A DNA stretch of 14,036 nucleotides from Brevundimonas vancanneytii (GTDB lineage: Bacteria; Pseudomonadota; Alphaproteobacteria; Caulobacterales; Caulobacteraceae), in the NCBI GenBank assembly GCA_945874855.1, contig CAMCIP010000037.1, positions 1-14,036 of the forward strand. Reading direction: 5' to 3'. Each line of letters starts with the position of its first letter. Positions within the stretch are counted from its first letter, which is position 1. Shown one piece after another: positions 6,656-12,548 of the stretch. Below the pieces are notes generated by a model that made no database searches, was not told the DNA's origin, and saw only the letters and a list, made by a program, of their open reading frames with translations. Position numbers and translations under genes: made by a program.

Positions 6656-8146
6656 GTGCTGGGTCAGAGGCTTGAGGTCAGGCAGGGTCAGGGGCTGGTC
6701 ATCACGCCCCAGCTGCAGCAGGCCATCAAGCTGTTGCAGCTGTCGAACATGGAGCTGGAGGCCTATGTCGAGGCCGAGCTGGAGCGCAATCCGCTGCTGC
6801 AGCGCGACGAGCCCGAGGCGGTCGAGAGCGAGGCCCCGGCCGAGGCCACAGCGACCTCCGAGACCGAACTGAGCTTTGAGGACGGGCGGTCGTCCGCCGC
6901 CGAGGAGGCCATGGACGTGCGCTCCGAGGACGCCTGGGGCGAGCCCTCGGCCGAGCGGACGGACGCGCCGGCCGACGCCCAGCCGGGGCTGAACGACTGG
7001 AGTCGCGTCGGGGCCGGGGGTTCGGCCCCCGACGGGGACACGGAACGGCCGGACACGCGCGAGGCGACCCTGTGGGAGCATCTGCAGGCCCAGGCCTCGG
7101 CCGCGCGGCTGTCGCCCGCCGACCTGGCCATCGCCCACACCCTGATCGACATGGTCGACGAGGGCGGATACCTGCGCGGCGAGCTGGAGGAGGTCGCGGA
7201 CCGGCTGGGCTGCGGTCTGGAGCGGATCGAGGCGGTGCTGCGGGTCTGCCACGGCTTTGAGCCGACGGGGATCATGGCACGGTCAGTGCCGGAGTGTCTG
7301 GGGCTGCAGCTGGCGGAGCGGAACCGGCTGGATCCGGCCATGCAGGCCCTGCTGGAGAACCTGGACCTGCTGGCCAGGCGCGACATGGCGGGCCTGCGCA
7401 AGGCCTGCGGCGTGGACGCCGAGGACCTGGCCGAGATGATCGGCGAGCTGAAGGCCCTGACGCCGCGGCCCGGCGCGGGCTTTGGCGGCGAGCCGGCGCA
7501 GACGGTGGTGGCCGACGTCATTGTGCGGCCCGATCCGGCCGGCGGCTGGCGGGTGGAGCTGAACGCCGACACCCTGCCCCGCCTGCTGGTCGACAAGCGC
7601 TATCACGGCGTGGTCAGCGCCGGGGCCCGGTCCGACGAGGAAAAGACCTTCGTCGCCGACTGCGCCGCCCAGGCCAACTGGCTGGTCAAGTCTCTGGATC
7701 AGAGGGCGCGGACGATCCTGAAGGTGGCCAGCGAGATCGTGCGCCAGCAGGACGCCTTTCTGGTGTTCGGGGTCGAGTATCTGCGCCCCCTGAACCTGAA
7801 GACCGTGGCCGACGCCATCGGCATGCACGAATCGACCGTCAGCCGCGTGACCTCCAACAAATGGGTCGCGACGCCACGGGGACTGTTCGAGCTGAAATTC
7901 TTCTTCACCGCCTCGATCGGCTCGGTCGACGGCCAGTCGACCCACTCGGCCGAAGCCGTCCGTCACCGGATCAAGTCGATGATCGAGGGCGAGGGTGCGG
8001 ACGGCGACGTGCTGTCCGACGACCGGATCGTCGAAATCCTGAAAGAGGCGGGAATCGACATCGCCCGCAGGACGGTTGCCAAGTATCGGGAAGCGCTCAG
8101 GATTCCGTCGTCCATGCAGCGCCGCCGCATGCTGCGCACCGGCTAG
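6656..8146 (+). CDS. rpoN: RNA polymerase sigma-54 factor RpoN
   Basis: A 496-residue sigma factor that directs RNA polymerase to -24/-12 promoters and needs AAA+ activators; in Caulobacter relatives it serves nitrogen control and flagellar/stalk genes. Region I is the Gln/Leu-rich LVITPQLQQAIKLLQLSN, followed by an acidic, low-complexity region II (about residues 50-130). The core-binding domain includes LIDMVDEGGYLRGE. The HTH is near NLKTVADAIGMHESTVSRV. The C-terminal RpoN box is ARRTVAKYRE at 470-479. I prefer the GTG at 6656, which has GGGGGAG upstream and puts LGQRLEVRQGQGL at the N-terminus as in other RpoN proteins. A GTG at 6611 in frame would add 15 residues without clear homology. 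The gene lies 108 bp after lptB and may have its own promoter. Confidence 0.96.
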   Translation: MLGQRLEVRQGQGLVITPQLQQAIKLLQLSNMELEAYVEAELERNPLLQRDEPEAVESEAPAEATATSETELSFEDGRSSAAEEAMDVRSEDAWGEPSAERTDAPADAQPGLNDWSRVGAGGSAPDGDTERPDTREATLWEHLQAQASAARLSPADLAIAHTLIDMVDEGGYLRGELEEVADRLGCGLERIEAVLRVCHGFEPTGIMARSVPECLGLQLAERNRLDPAMQALLENLDLLARRDMAGLRKACGVDAEDLAEMIGELKALTPRPGAGFGGEPAQTVVADVIVRPDPAGGWRVELNADTLPRLLVDKRYHGVVSAGARSDEEKTFVADCAAQANWLVKSLDQRARTILKVASEIVRQQDAFLVFGVEYLRPLNLKTVADAIGMHESTVSRVTSNKWVATPRGLFELKFFFTASIGSVDGQSTHSAEAVRHRIKSMIEGEGADGDVLSDDRIVEILKEAGIDIARRTVAKYREALRIPSSMQRRRMLRTG

Positions 8147-8279
8147 AGCCTGATCGTTTGAGGTGGACCCACTGCGTGGGTCCGCCGAAAGCGTGAATCA
8201 GGCTCTCGCTGATTTCTGGAGCCTGATTCACGGCATCGACGGAATCGCGAAGCGATTCCATCTCCGCCGATCAGGCTCC
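8145..8279. repeat. Two tandem nested palindromes between rpoN and hpf, with four GANTC sites
   Basis: Unit 1: AGAGCCTGAT (8145-8154, overlapping the rpoN stop) pairs with ATCAGGCTCT (8197-8206). It encloses a second hairpin, GGTGGACCCA (8162-8171) with TGGGTCCGCC (8177-8186). Unit 2: GGAGCCTGAT (8218-8227) pairs with ATCAGGCTCC (8270-8279). It encloses GGAATCGC (8241-8248) with GCGATTCC (8252-8259). The inner halves of the two units also form a perfect 13-bp inverted repeat (8193-8205 with 8219-8231), so alternative folds exclude each other. GANTC sites lie at 8195, 8225, 8242 and 8254. The GC-rich hairpins may end rpoN transcription, but no T-tract follows. The shared GAGCCTGAT ends suggest a dispersed repeat family. 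Confidence 0.8.
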
Positions 8280-8307
8280 AAGCGTGACCACAAAATTGTG
8301 ATGGGCG

Positions 8308-8336
8308 TTGACACCTAAACCGGTCGGTCGCGTTCT
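8308..8336 (+). promoter_or_regulatory. Candidate promoter for hpf
   Basis: A perfect TTGACA -35 element at 8308-8313 stands 29 bp before the hpf ATG. A -10 element 17 bp downstream would be CGTTCT (8331-8336), a poor match. If this is used, the transcript would begin at or just before the start codon at 8343, which agrees with the absence of a ribosome-binding site. Another CTAAAC sequence (8315-8320) overlaps and could be a -10 of a different promoter. Inference only. Confidence 0.3.
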
Positions 8337-8342
8337 GTGCAG

Positions 8343-8981
8343 ATGCAGATCCAAGTCAGCGGAAAGCACGTGGATGTCGGCGAGGCGTTAAGCTCGCGCA
8401 TCTCCCAGGAACTCAACGACGGGGTTGGAAAATACTTCGAACGCGGCGGCCAGGACGCCGAGGTCGTGGTGTCCAAGGACGGGCCGGGGTTCAAGGTCGA
8501 CTGCTGGGTGCGCCTGGCGTCGGGCCAGACCCTGGTCACCACCGGATCGGGAGGCGACGCTCACGCGGCCTTCTCCGATTCGCTGGACAAGCTGGAGAAG
8601 CGGGTCCGCCGCTACAAACGCCGGCTGAAGAACCATCATGCCGGTCCGGCCGGCCTGTCGCCCGAGAAGACCGAGATGGCGGCGGCGGACGTGGCCCGGA
8701 CGGCTGTGTTCCGTGCGCCGGAAGACGTCGAGGACGACGACTTCGGGGATGCCGGGGCCCCCGGCGAGGCCCCCGCCGGCATGGTCATCGCCGAGGGGCA
8801 TGCCCCCGTGAAGACCATGACGGTCGGCCAGGCGGTGCTGGAACTGGACATGACCGGCTATCCCGTCCTGATGTTCCGCAACGCCGGTCACGGCGGGGTC
8901 TCGGTGGTCTATCGCCGGCCTGACGGCAACATCGGCTGGATCGATCCGGCCCGGACGGGGACCAACGGTTCGGGCCGATGA
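8343..8981 (+). CDS. hpf: Ribosome hibernation-promoting factor, long form (HPF/RaiA family)
   Basis: A 212-residue long-form hibernation factor. Residues 1 to about 100 are the S30AE/RaiA domain (MQIQVSGKHVDVGEALSS at the start, and the basic helix LDKLEKRVRRYKRRLKNHH at its end) that sits in the 30S decoding region. An acidic, Ala/Gly-rich linker (about 105-150) follows. The C-terminal dimerisation domain is about 155-203 (VKTMTVGQAVLELDMTGYPV, then the GHGGVSVVYRRPDGNIGWID segment). Long HPF dimerises 70S ribosomes into inactive 100S particles in stationary phase or stress. A GTG at 8337 in frame would add only two residues. There is no Shine-Dalgarno sequence before either start. Its place between rpoN and ptsN is the conserved one. 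The double palindrome upstream separates it from rpoN, so independent transcription is likely. Confidence 0.95.
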   Translation: MQIQVSGKHVDVGEALSSRISQELNDGVGKYFERGGQDAEVVVSKDGPGFKVDCWVRLASGQTLVTTGSGGDAHAAFSDSLDKLEKRVRRYKRRLKNHHAGPAGLSPEKTEMAAADVARTAVFRAPEDVEDDDFGDAGAPGEAPAGMVIAEGHAPVKTMTVGQAVLELDMTGYPVLMFRNAGHGGVSVVYRRPDGNIGWIDPARTGTNGSGR

Positions 8982-9074
8982 GGACCGGGCCCGGCGGCCT
9001 TTATTCGGCGCCGGGTGCGGGCTAAGGAGCACCCCGCGACGAGCGGGCACAGTACGACGGCGTTTGGGGACCAG

Positions 9075-9539
9075 ATGGACATCGGTGCGTTGCTGAGCGC
9101 GGAGGGCGTCGTCCTCCGCAGCGGGCTGACCTCCAAGCGACAGGTCCTGCAGGCCATGGCCGAGGCGGCCGGGTCCGCCTATGGCCTCGACGTCGCCCGG
9201 GTGCAGTCCGGCCTGATGGAGCGCGAAGCCCTCGGCTCGACGGCGCTGGGATCGGGCGTGGCGGTCCCGCATGCTCGCATCGCGGGCCTGGACCGTGTCT
9301 GCGCCGTGTTTCTCAAACTGGATGCGCCGGTGGCCTTCGGCGCGCTGGACGATCGCCCGGTGGACCTGTTGCTGGGACTGTTCGCCGACCCGTCGGACGG
9401 CGCGGGACATCTGCGGGCGCTGGCGTCGGCGTCGCGGGCCCTGAGGTCGGGCGATCTGCGCGAACAGCTGCGTCGGGCCCGGGACGTCGACGCGGTATAT
9501 GCCCTGCTGCTGCGTCAGGCCGCGCCCAAGGCCGCCTGA
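9075..9539 (+). CDS. ptsN: PTS IIA-like nitrogen regulatory protein PtsN (EIIA-Ntr)
   Basis: A 154-residue cytoplasmic PTS EIIA domain of the nitrogen-related phosphotransferase. It accepts phosphate from NPr/EI-Ntr and regulates rather than transports. The phosphorylated histidine is H66 in GSGVAVPHARI. Other family landmarks are the N-terminal DIGALLSAEGVVLRSGLTSK, the alternating FGALDDRPVDLLLGLFADP strand and the C-terminal helix LREQLRRARDVDAVYALL. The ATG at 9075 is chosen because homology begins with MDIG. It has only a weak GGGGA upstream. An ATG at 9015 would add 20 residues of unlike composition. The gene follows hpf by 93 bp. The E. coli neighbours rapZ and npr are absent here, because the next gene is on the opposite strand. 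It converges on the DUF1150 gene with 16 bp between stops. Confidence 0.95.
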   Translation: MDIGALLSAEGVVLRSGLTSKRQVLQAMAEAAGSAYGLDVARVQSGLMEREALGSTALGSGVAVPHARIAGLDRVCAVFLKLDAPVAFGALDDRPVDLLLGLFADPSDGAGHLRALASASRALRSGDLREQLRRARDVDAVYALLLRQAAPKAA

Positions 9540-9555
9540 GGCGTCACCCTGCCGG

Positions 9556-9819
9556 TCAGTGGACTGACACCGGCTCCAGCTCGTGCGCCACGGCGGCGGC
9601 GAAGGCCGTCTCGCGATCGATCAGCACGGCAAGCCGCTCGCCGTCGGCGCTGTGGACGGCGTAGAGTATCTGGTCCGGCGCGAGGATCAGCCCGGCCAGG
9701 GCCGAGGGCGCGGCTTCGCCCAGCAAGTCCGAGGCGGCCACCTGACGCACATAGACCAGGTCCGGCGCGCCGAGGGCGGCCAGGTCCTGTGGGCTCAGAT
9801 CGGACGTCAGGTCAGACAC
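9556..9819 (-). CDS. DUF1150 family protein
   Basis: A small acidic protein of 87 residues from the GTG at 9819. The recognisable core is LSPQDLAALGAPDLVYVRQV, then ILAPDQILYAVHSADGERLAVLIDRETAFAAAVAHELEPVSVH. This matches the DUF1150 pattern of a conserved ALGAPxLxYVR stretch and a hydrophobic LxAxDGxxLAV strand. The function is unknown. In alphaproteobacteria this gene commonly sits directly behind an Hsp20 gene, as here, so a link to protein quality control is plausible but unproven. Two starts compete. GTG at 9819 has AAGGGAG at good distance and begins near the homology. GTG at 9846 overlaps the hsp20 stop (GTGA) and would add nine residues (96 in total), but has no ribosome-binding site. 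Confidence 0.85.
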   Translation of the reverse strand: MSDLTSDLSPQDLAALGAPDLVYVRQVAASDLLGEAAPSALAGLILAPDQILYAVHSADGERLAVLIDRETAFAAAVAHELEPVSVH

Positions 9820-9842
9820 GGCGGTGAGCTCCCTTTCCGGAA

Positions 9843-10265
9843 TCACGCTTGAGAAATGGGAATGCGGCGCGCGGCCGGTCGTTCCTCCGGGCGAACCAGA
9901 TCGACGTGCAGCAGGCCGTGTTCCAGATGGGCTCCCGCCACCTCCAGCCCGTCGGCCAGGACGAAGGTGCGGCTGAACCCGCGCGCGGCGATGCCCCGGT
10001 GCAGATAGGGACCGGCCTCGGTGCCCTCGGCCCCCTCGCGCTTGCCGGCGAGAGTCAGCTGCCGGCCCTCAACGGTCACCGCCAGGTCGTCGGGCGTAAA
10101 GCCCGCGACGGCCAGGGTGATGCGCACCGAGGCCGGGCCGCGTTGCTCGACGTTGTAGGGGGGATAGGCCTCGGCCGCCGCGCGCTGGGCCCGGTCGATC
10201 AGGGCGCGGGTGTGGTCGAAGCCCAGCAGGAAGGGACTGTCGAACAGGACTGTGCGCGTCGTCAT
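9843..10265 (-). CDS. Small heat-shock protein, Hsp20/alpha-crystallin family
   Basis: A 140-residue ATP-independent holdase chaperone of the IbpA type. The N-terminus (FDSPFLLGFDHTRALIDR) is the usual IbpA-like arm that drives oligomerisation. The alpha-crystallin domain runs from about YPPYNVEQ (34-41) to the DLVRP strand. It contains VRITLAVAGFTPDDLAVTVEGRQLTLAGKR in two adjoining strand segments, YLHRGIAARGFSRTFVLADG, and the G-x-L-type HGLLHVDLV. The C-terminal I-x-I anchoring motif IPI is at 135-137. The ATG at 10265 is preceded by GGAGG at a proper distance. A longer frame up to 10331 is unlikely. A sigma-32-type promoter lies 71 bp upstream, and DUF1150 follows directly, almost certainly in the same transcript. 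Confidence 0.94.
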   Translation of the reverse strand: MTTRTVLFDSPFLLGFDHTRALIDRAQRAAAEAYPPYNVEQRGPASVRITLAVAGFTPDDLAVTVEGRQLTLAGKREGAEGTEAGPYLHRGIAARGFSRTFVLADGLEVAGAHLEHGLLHVDLVRPEERPAARRIPISQA

Positions 10266-10335
10266 CGTGCCTCCGACCCCCGAAGCGGGCTGCGCCGCAA
10301 GGCCCCCCGAAAGCGGCGGGACCTCTCGCAATCGG

Positions 10336-10366
10336 TCAAATGGGGAGGCGGCCCGGCCGCTTCAAC
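10336..10366 (-). promoter_or_regulatory. Sigma-32 (RpoH) heat-shock promoter of hsp20
   Basis: On the minus strand, GTTGAA (10366-10361) is followed after exactly 15 bp by CCCCATTTGA (10345-10336). The sigma-32 consensus is CTTGAA, 13-15 bp, CCCCATnTA, so only the first -35 base and one base after the -10 core differ. Transcription would start near 10328, leaving a leader of about 63 nt before the hsp20 ATG. It lies downstream of the tRNA-Ala terminator, so hsp20 is isolated from tRNA transcription. Confidence 0.75.
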
Positions 10367-10385
10367 CGCGGTGGCCCGACATGGA

Positions 10386-10416
10386 AACGGCCGCTTCCTT
10401 TGGGGAAGCGGCCGTT
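10386..10416 (-). terminator. Terminator of tRNA-Ala
   Basis: A perfect 13-bp stem: AACGGCCGCTTCC (10386-10398) with GGAAGCGGCCGTT (10404-10416), and a 5-nt loop. It begins one base beyond the tRNA CCA end on the minus strand. The downstream T-run is short (TTT then CC), so termination may be less clean than at tRNA-Leu. Confidence 0.75.
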
Positions 10417-10417
10417 G

Positions 10418-10493
10418 TGGTGGAGCTAAGCGGAGTCGAACCGCTGACCTCTTGAATGCCATTCAAGCGCTCTACCAACTGAGCTATAGCCCC
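10418..10493 (-). tRNA. tRNA-Ala (anticodon GGC)
   Basis: A 76-nt cloverleaf on the minus strand. The acceptor stem GGGGCTA (10493-10487) pairs with TAGCTCC with one G-U pair, followed by A and an encoded CCA (10420-10418). The D-arm has AGCTCAGTTGGTAGAGC. The anticodon stem CTTGA/TCAAG encloses ATGGCAT, giving anticodon GGC (complement of 10458-10460). The T-loop is GGTTCGACTCC. It reads GCC and GCU alanine codons; GCC is very frequent in the neighbouring genes. Confidence 0.97.
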
Positions 10494-10549
10494 GAACCTT
10501 TTCAGGTCTGGATCACCGGGCGAGAAGGCACCCCCCGGCGAGGCGGCGG

Positions 10550-10578
10550 AACCTAGGTCAGGGCCATTTGGCGATCAA
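10550..10578 (-). promoter_or_regulatory. Candidate promoter for tRNA-Ala
   Basis: On the minus strand, TTGATC (10578-10573) is followed after 17 bp by TAGGTT (10555-10550). This spacing suits a housekeeping sigma factor, and the start would lie some 50 bp before the tRNA 5' end. Both hexamers are imperfect. The rest of the 10494-10667 gap shows only GC-rich sequence with a short GCCGCCCGAAGGGCGGC hairpin at 10633-10649, which could terminate the convergent or downstream reading of the zinc-ribbon gene. Confidence 0.3.
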
Positions 10579-10667
10579 GCCCGGTTCCGCCATTTATTTT
10601 GCGGTCCCTGACCGGGGACCGCCGCGCCTCAAGCCGCCCGAAGGGCGGCAGGCGCAAATATCCTCCC

Positions 10668-11126
10668 TCAGTCGTCGTCGCCGCCGGGCTTGACGATCTC
10701 CTCGCCGAAGGCGTCGTCGTCCTCGTCCTCGATGAAGGGAACGGCGTCGTCGTCCTCCTCCTCGTCCAGAACGTCGTCCTCGCCGGCCTCGCCCATGCCG
10801 GGCTCTTCGGTCGGATCCACCGGAGCGTCGTCGTCGTCGTCAGGAGTCAGGATGGGCTCGTGGCCCTCCTGGTCGATCTCGGGCGTGACGACGGCCTCTT
10901 CCTCTTCCTCATCAGCCTCGGTGGGCTTGTCGGCGACCTGGTCTTCGGCCTCGTCGTCGGCCGGATAGCCGGCCGGGCGGCTGCGACGGCTGCGCAGCTT
11001 GAGGGCCTCTTCCGGGTCGAAATCCGTGCCGCATTTGGGGCAGTGCGCGGGACGGCGGCCCAGATCGTAGAATTTGGCCTGGCAGTTCGGGCAGAGCTGC
11101 TTGGAGCCCAGTTCGGGATTGGCCAC
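10668..11126 (-). CDS. TIGR02300 family protein: N-terminal zinc ribbon with long acidic tail
   Basis: A 152-residue protein starting at GTG (11126) after an AAGGT ribosome-binding sequence. Residues 1-36 are a compact zinc ribbon with two CxxC knuckles, CPNC (12-15) and CPKC (29-32), in the context ELGSKQLCPNCQAKFYDL. This is the hallmark of the TIGR02300 family of alphaproteobacteria. A short basic patch (KLRSRRSRPAG, about 43-53) follows. The remaining roughly 95 residues are almost wholly Asp, Glu, Ala, Pro and Val, including DDDDD and EEEEE runs, and are surely disordered. The function is unknown. The layout recalls proteins that touch basic or RNA-binding partners, but that is speculation. 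It is divergent from aroA. The tail's GAC/GTC repeats at 10671-10860 are locally repetitive DNA. Confidence 0.9.
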   Translation of the reverse strand: MANPELGSKQLCPNCQAKFYDLGRRPAHCPKCGTDFDPEEALKLRSRRSRPAGYPADDEAEDQVADKPTEADEEEEEAVVTPEIDQEGHEPILTPDDDDDAPVDPTEEPGMGEAGEDDVLDEEEDDDAVPFIEDEDDDAFGEEIVKPGGDDD

Positions 11127-11234
11127 GTGTGGGAGACCTTGCGGTGAGATGGCGGAAAGCGGGGCGCTCCCTTGCCACCGCACGGGGCCGCTGTCAAAAC
11201 CCCCGTCCCGCAAAGCTCCGGAGCCCCGCCGGAA

Positions 11235-12548
11235 GTGTCCCCCCTCCCCGAACTGACCGCTCGGCCCGGGCGCCCCCTGAAGGGGATCGTGACGGCCCCC
11301 GGCGACAAGTCGATCAGCCACCGCGCGCTGATCCTGGGCGCCATGGCGACGGGCGTCACGGAGATCGAGGGCCTGCTGGAAGGCGACGACGTGCTGGCCA
11401 CCGCGCGGGCGGTCGAGGCGTTCGGCGCAGGGGTCGAGCGGCTGGCCCCCGGTCGCTGGCGGGTGACGGGGCTCGGGGGATTCAGGCCGCCGGACGGCGT
11501 GATCGACTGCGGCAATGCGGGAACCGGCGTGCGGCTGCTGATGGGGGCGGCGGCAGGCCATCCGGTCACGGTGACCTTCGACGGCGATGCGAGCCTGCGC
11601 AAACGGCCGATGAAGCGGGTGACGGGGCCTCTGGGAAAGATGGGGGCGCGGTTCGCGTGGCGGGGCGCAGAGGATCGCCTGCCCCTCACCCTGACCGGCG
11701 GCGGCTTGAGCGGGCAGGAGTTCGTCCAGACGGTCGCCTCCGCCCAGGTGAAGTCGGCGATCCTGCTGGCCGGGCTGAATGCGGCCGGCCGAACGGTCGT
11801 GGTCGAGCCGGAGAAGAGCCGGGATCACACCGAGCGGATGCTGGCGGCCTTCGGCGCGCGGGTGCAGGTGGAAACAGAAGGCGCTGGCTGGCGGGTAGCG
11901 CTTGAGGGCGGGCAGGCGCTGACGGGGACTGACGTCGCCGTGCCCGGCGACCCCTCCTCCGCCGCCTTCCCGCTGGCGGCGGGCCTGATCGTGCCGGGGG
12001 CGGAGGTGACGGTACGCGGCGTCATGCTGAACCCGTTGCGCATCGGCCTGTTCGAGACCTGGCTGGAGATGGGGGCGGACCTGACCGTCTCGAACCGTCG
12101 CGCGGCGGGGGGCGAGGAGGTAGGCGACCTGACCGCTCGGCATTCCTCGCTGACGGGCATCGTCGTGCCGCCGGCGCGGGCCGCGTCGATGATCGACGAA
12201 TATCCGATCCTGGCCGCGACCGCCGCCTTCGCCCGGGGCGAGACCGTGATGCGCGGCATCGGCGAGATGCGGGTCAAGGAGAGCGACCGCATCGCCCTGA
12301 TGGCCGCAGGCCTGACGGCGTGCGGCGTGCGGGTCGAGGAGGAGCCGGAAGGCTTCACCGTCACCGGCGGGCGCGTGGCCGGCGGCGCGACCGTGACCAC
12401 CCACGGCGACCACCGCATTGCCATGAGCCACCTCGTGCTGGGGCTGGCGGCGGAGGCGGCTGTGACCGTCGATGAGCCGGGCATGATCGCGACCAGCTTT
12501 CCGGGGTTCGTGGAGATGATGCGGGGCCTGGGGGCGGAGATCTCATGA
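11235..12548 (+). CDS. aroA: 3-phosphoshikimate 1-carboxyvinyltransferase (EPSP synthase), class II-like
   Basis: A 437-residue enzyme that transfers enolpyruvyl from PEP to shikimate 3-phosphate in the shikimate pathway. Motifs in order: APGDKSISHRA (21-31), GNAGTGVR (93-100), GDASLRKRPMKRV (117-129), SAQVKSA (169-175), SRDHTE (195-200), then DEYPILAATAAFA and RVKESDRI. The SAQxKSA and RDHTE forms are typical of class II enzymes, although the GNAGT motif keeps the class I-like glycine. I chose the GTG at 11235, which begins SPLPELTARPGRPLKG as in relatives. A TTG at 11172 in frame would add 21 non-homologous residues. The ribosome-binding site is weak (GGAA adjacent). The gene overlaps cmk by 4 bp (ATGA), so the two are translationally coupled. 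Confidence 0.95.
   Translation: MSPLPELTARPGRPLKGIVTAPGDKSISHRALILGAMATGVTEIEGLLEGDDVLATARAVEAFGAGVERLAPGRWRVTGLGGFRPPDGVIDCGNAGTGVRLLMGAAAGHPVTVTFDGDASLRKRPMKRVTGPLGKMGARFAWRGAEDRLPLTLTGGGLSGQEFVQTVASAQVKSAILLAGLNAAGRTVVVEPEKSRDHTERMLAAFGARVQVETEGAGWRVALEGGQALTGTDVAVPGDPSSAAFPLAAGLIVPGAEVTVRGVMLNPLRIGLFETWLEMGADLTVSNRRAAGGEEVGDLTARHSSLTGIVVPPARAASMIDEYPILAATAAFARGETVMRGIGEMRVKESDRIALMAAGLTACGVRVEEEPEGFTVTGGRVAGGATVTTHGDHRIAMSHLVLGLAAEAAVTVDEPGMIATSFPGFVEMMRGLGAEIS

Noticed and set aside
7270..7290. TGGCAC resembling a sigma-54 -24 element inside rpoN
   Set aside because: No TTGC element at the required spacing and it lies inside the coding sequence.
8989..9016. Terminator after hpf (CCCGGCG / CGCCGGG stem)
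   Set aside because: Only a 7-bp stem with a 12-nt loop and no T-tract; too weak in this GC-rich DNA to call.
9555..9568. GTCAGT/ACTGAC hairpin at the ptsN-DUF1150 convergence
   Set aside because: Two-base loop and short stem that includes a stop codon; likely chance.
10668..12431. A 587-codon minus-strand open frame
   Set aside because: Only the last 152 codons (from GTG 11126) are a real protein. The rest is antisense to aroA and has no recognisable domain; long spurious frames are normal at this GC content.
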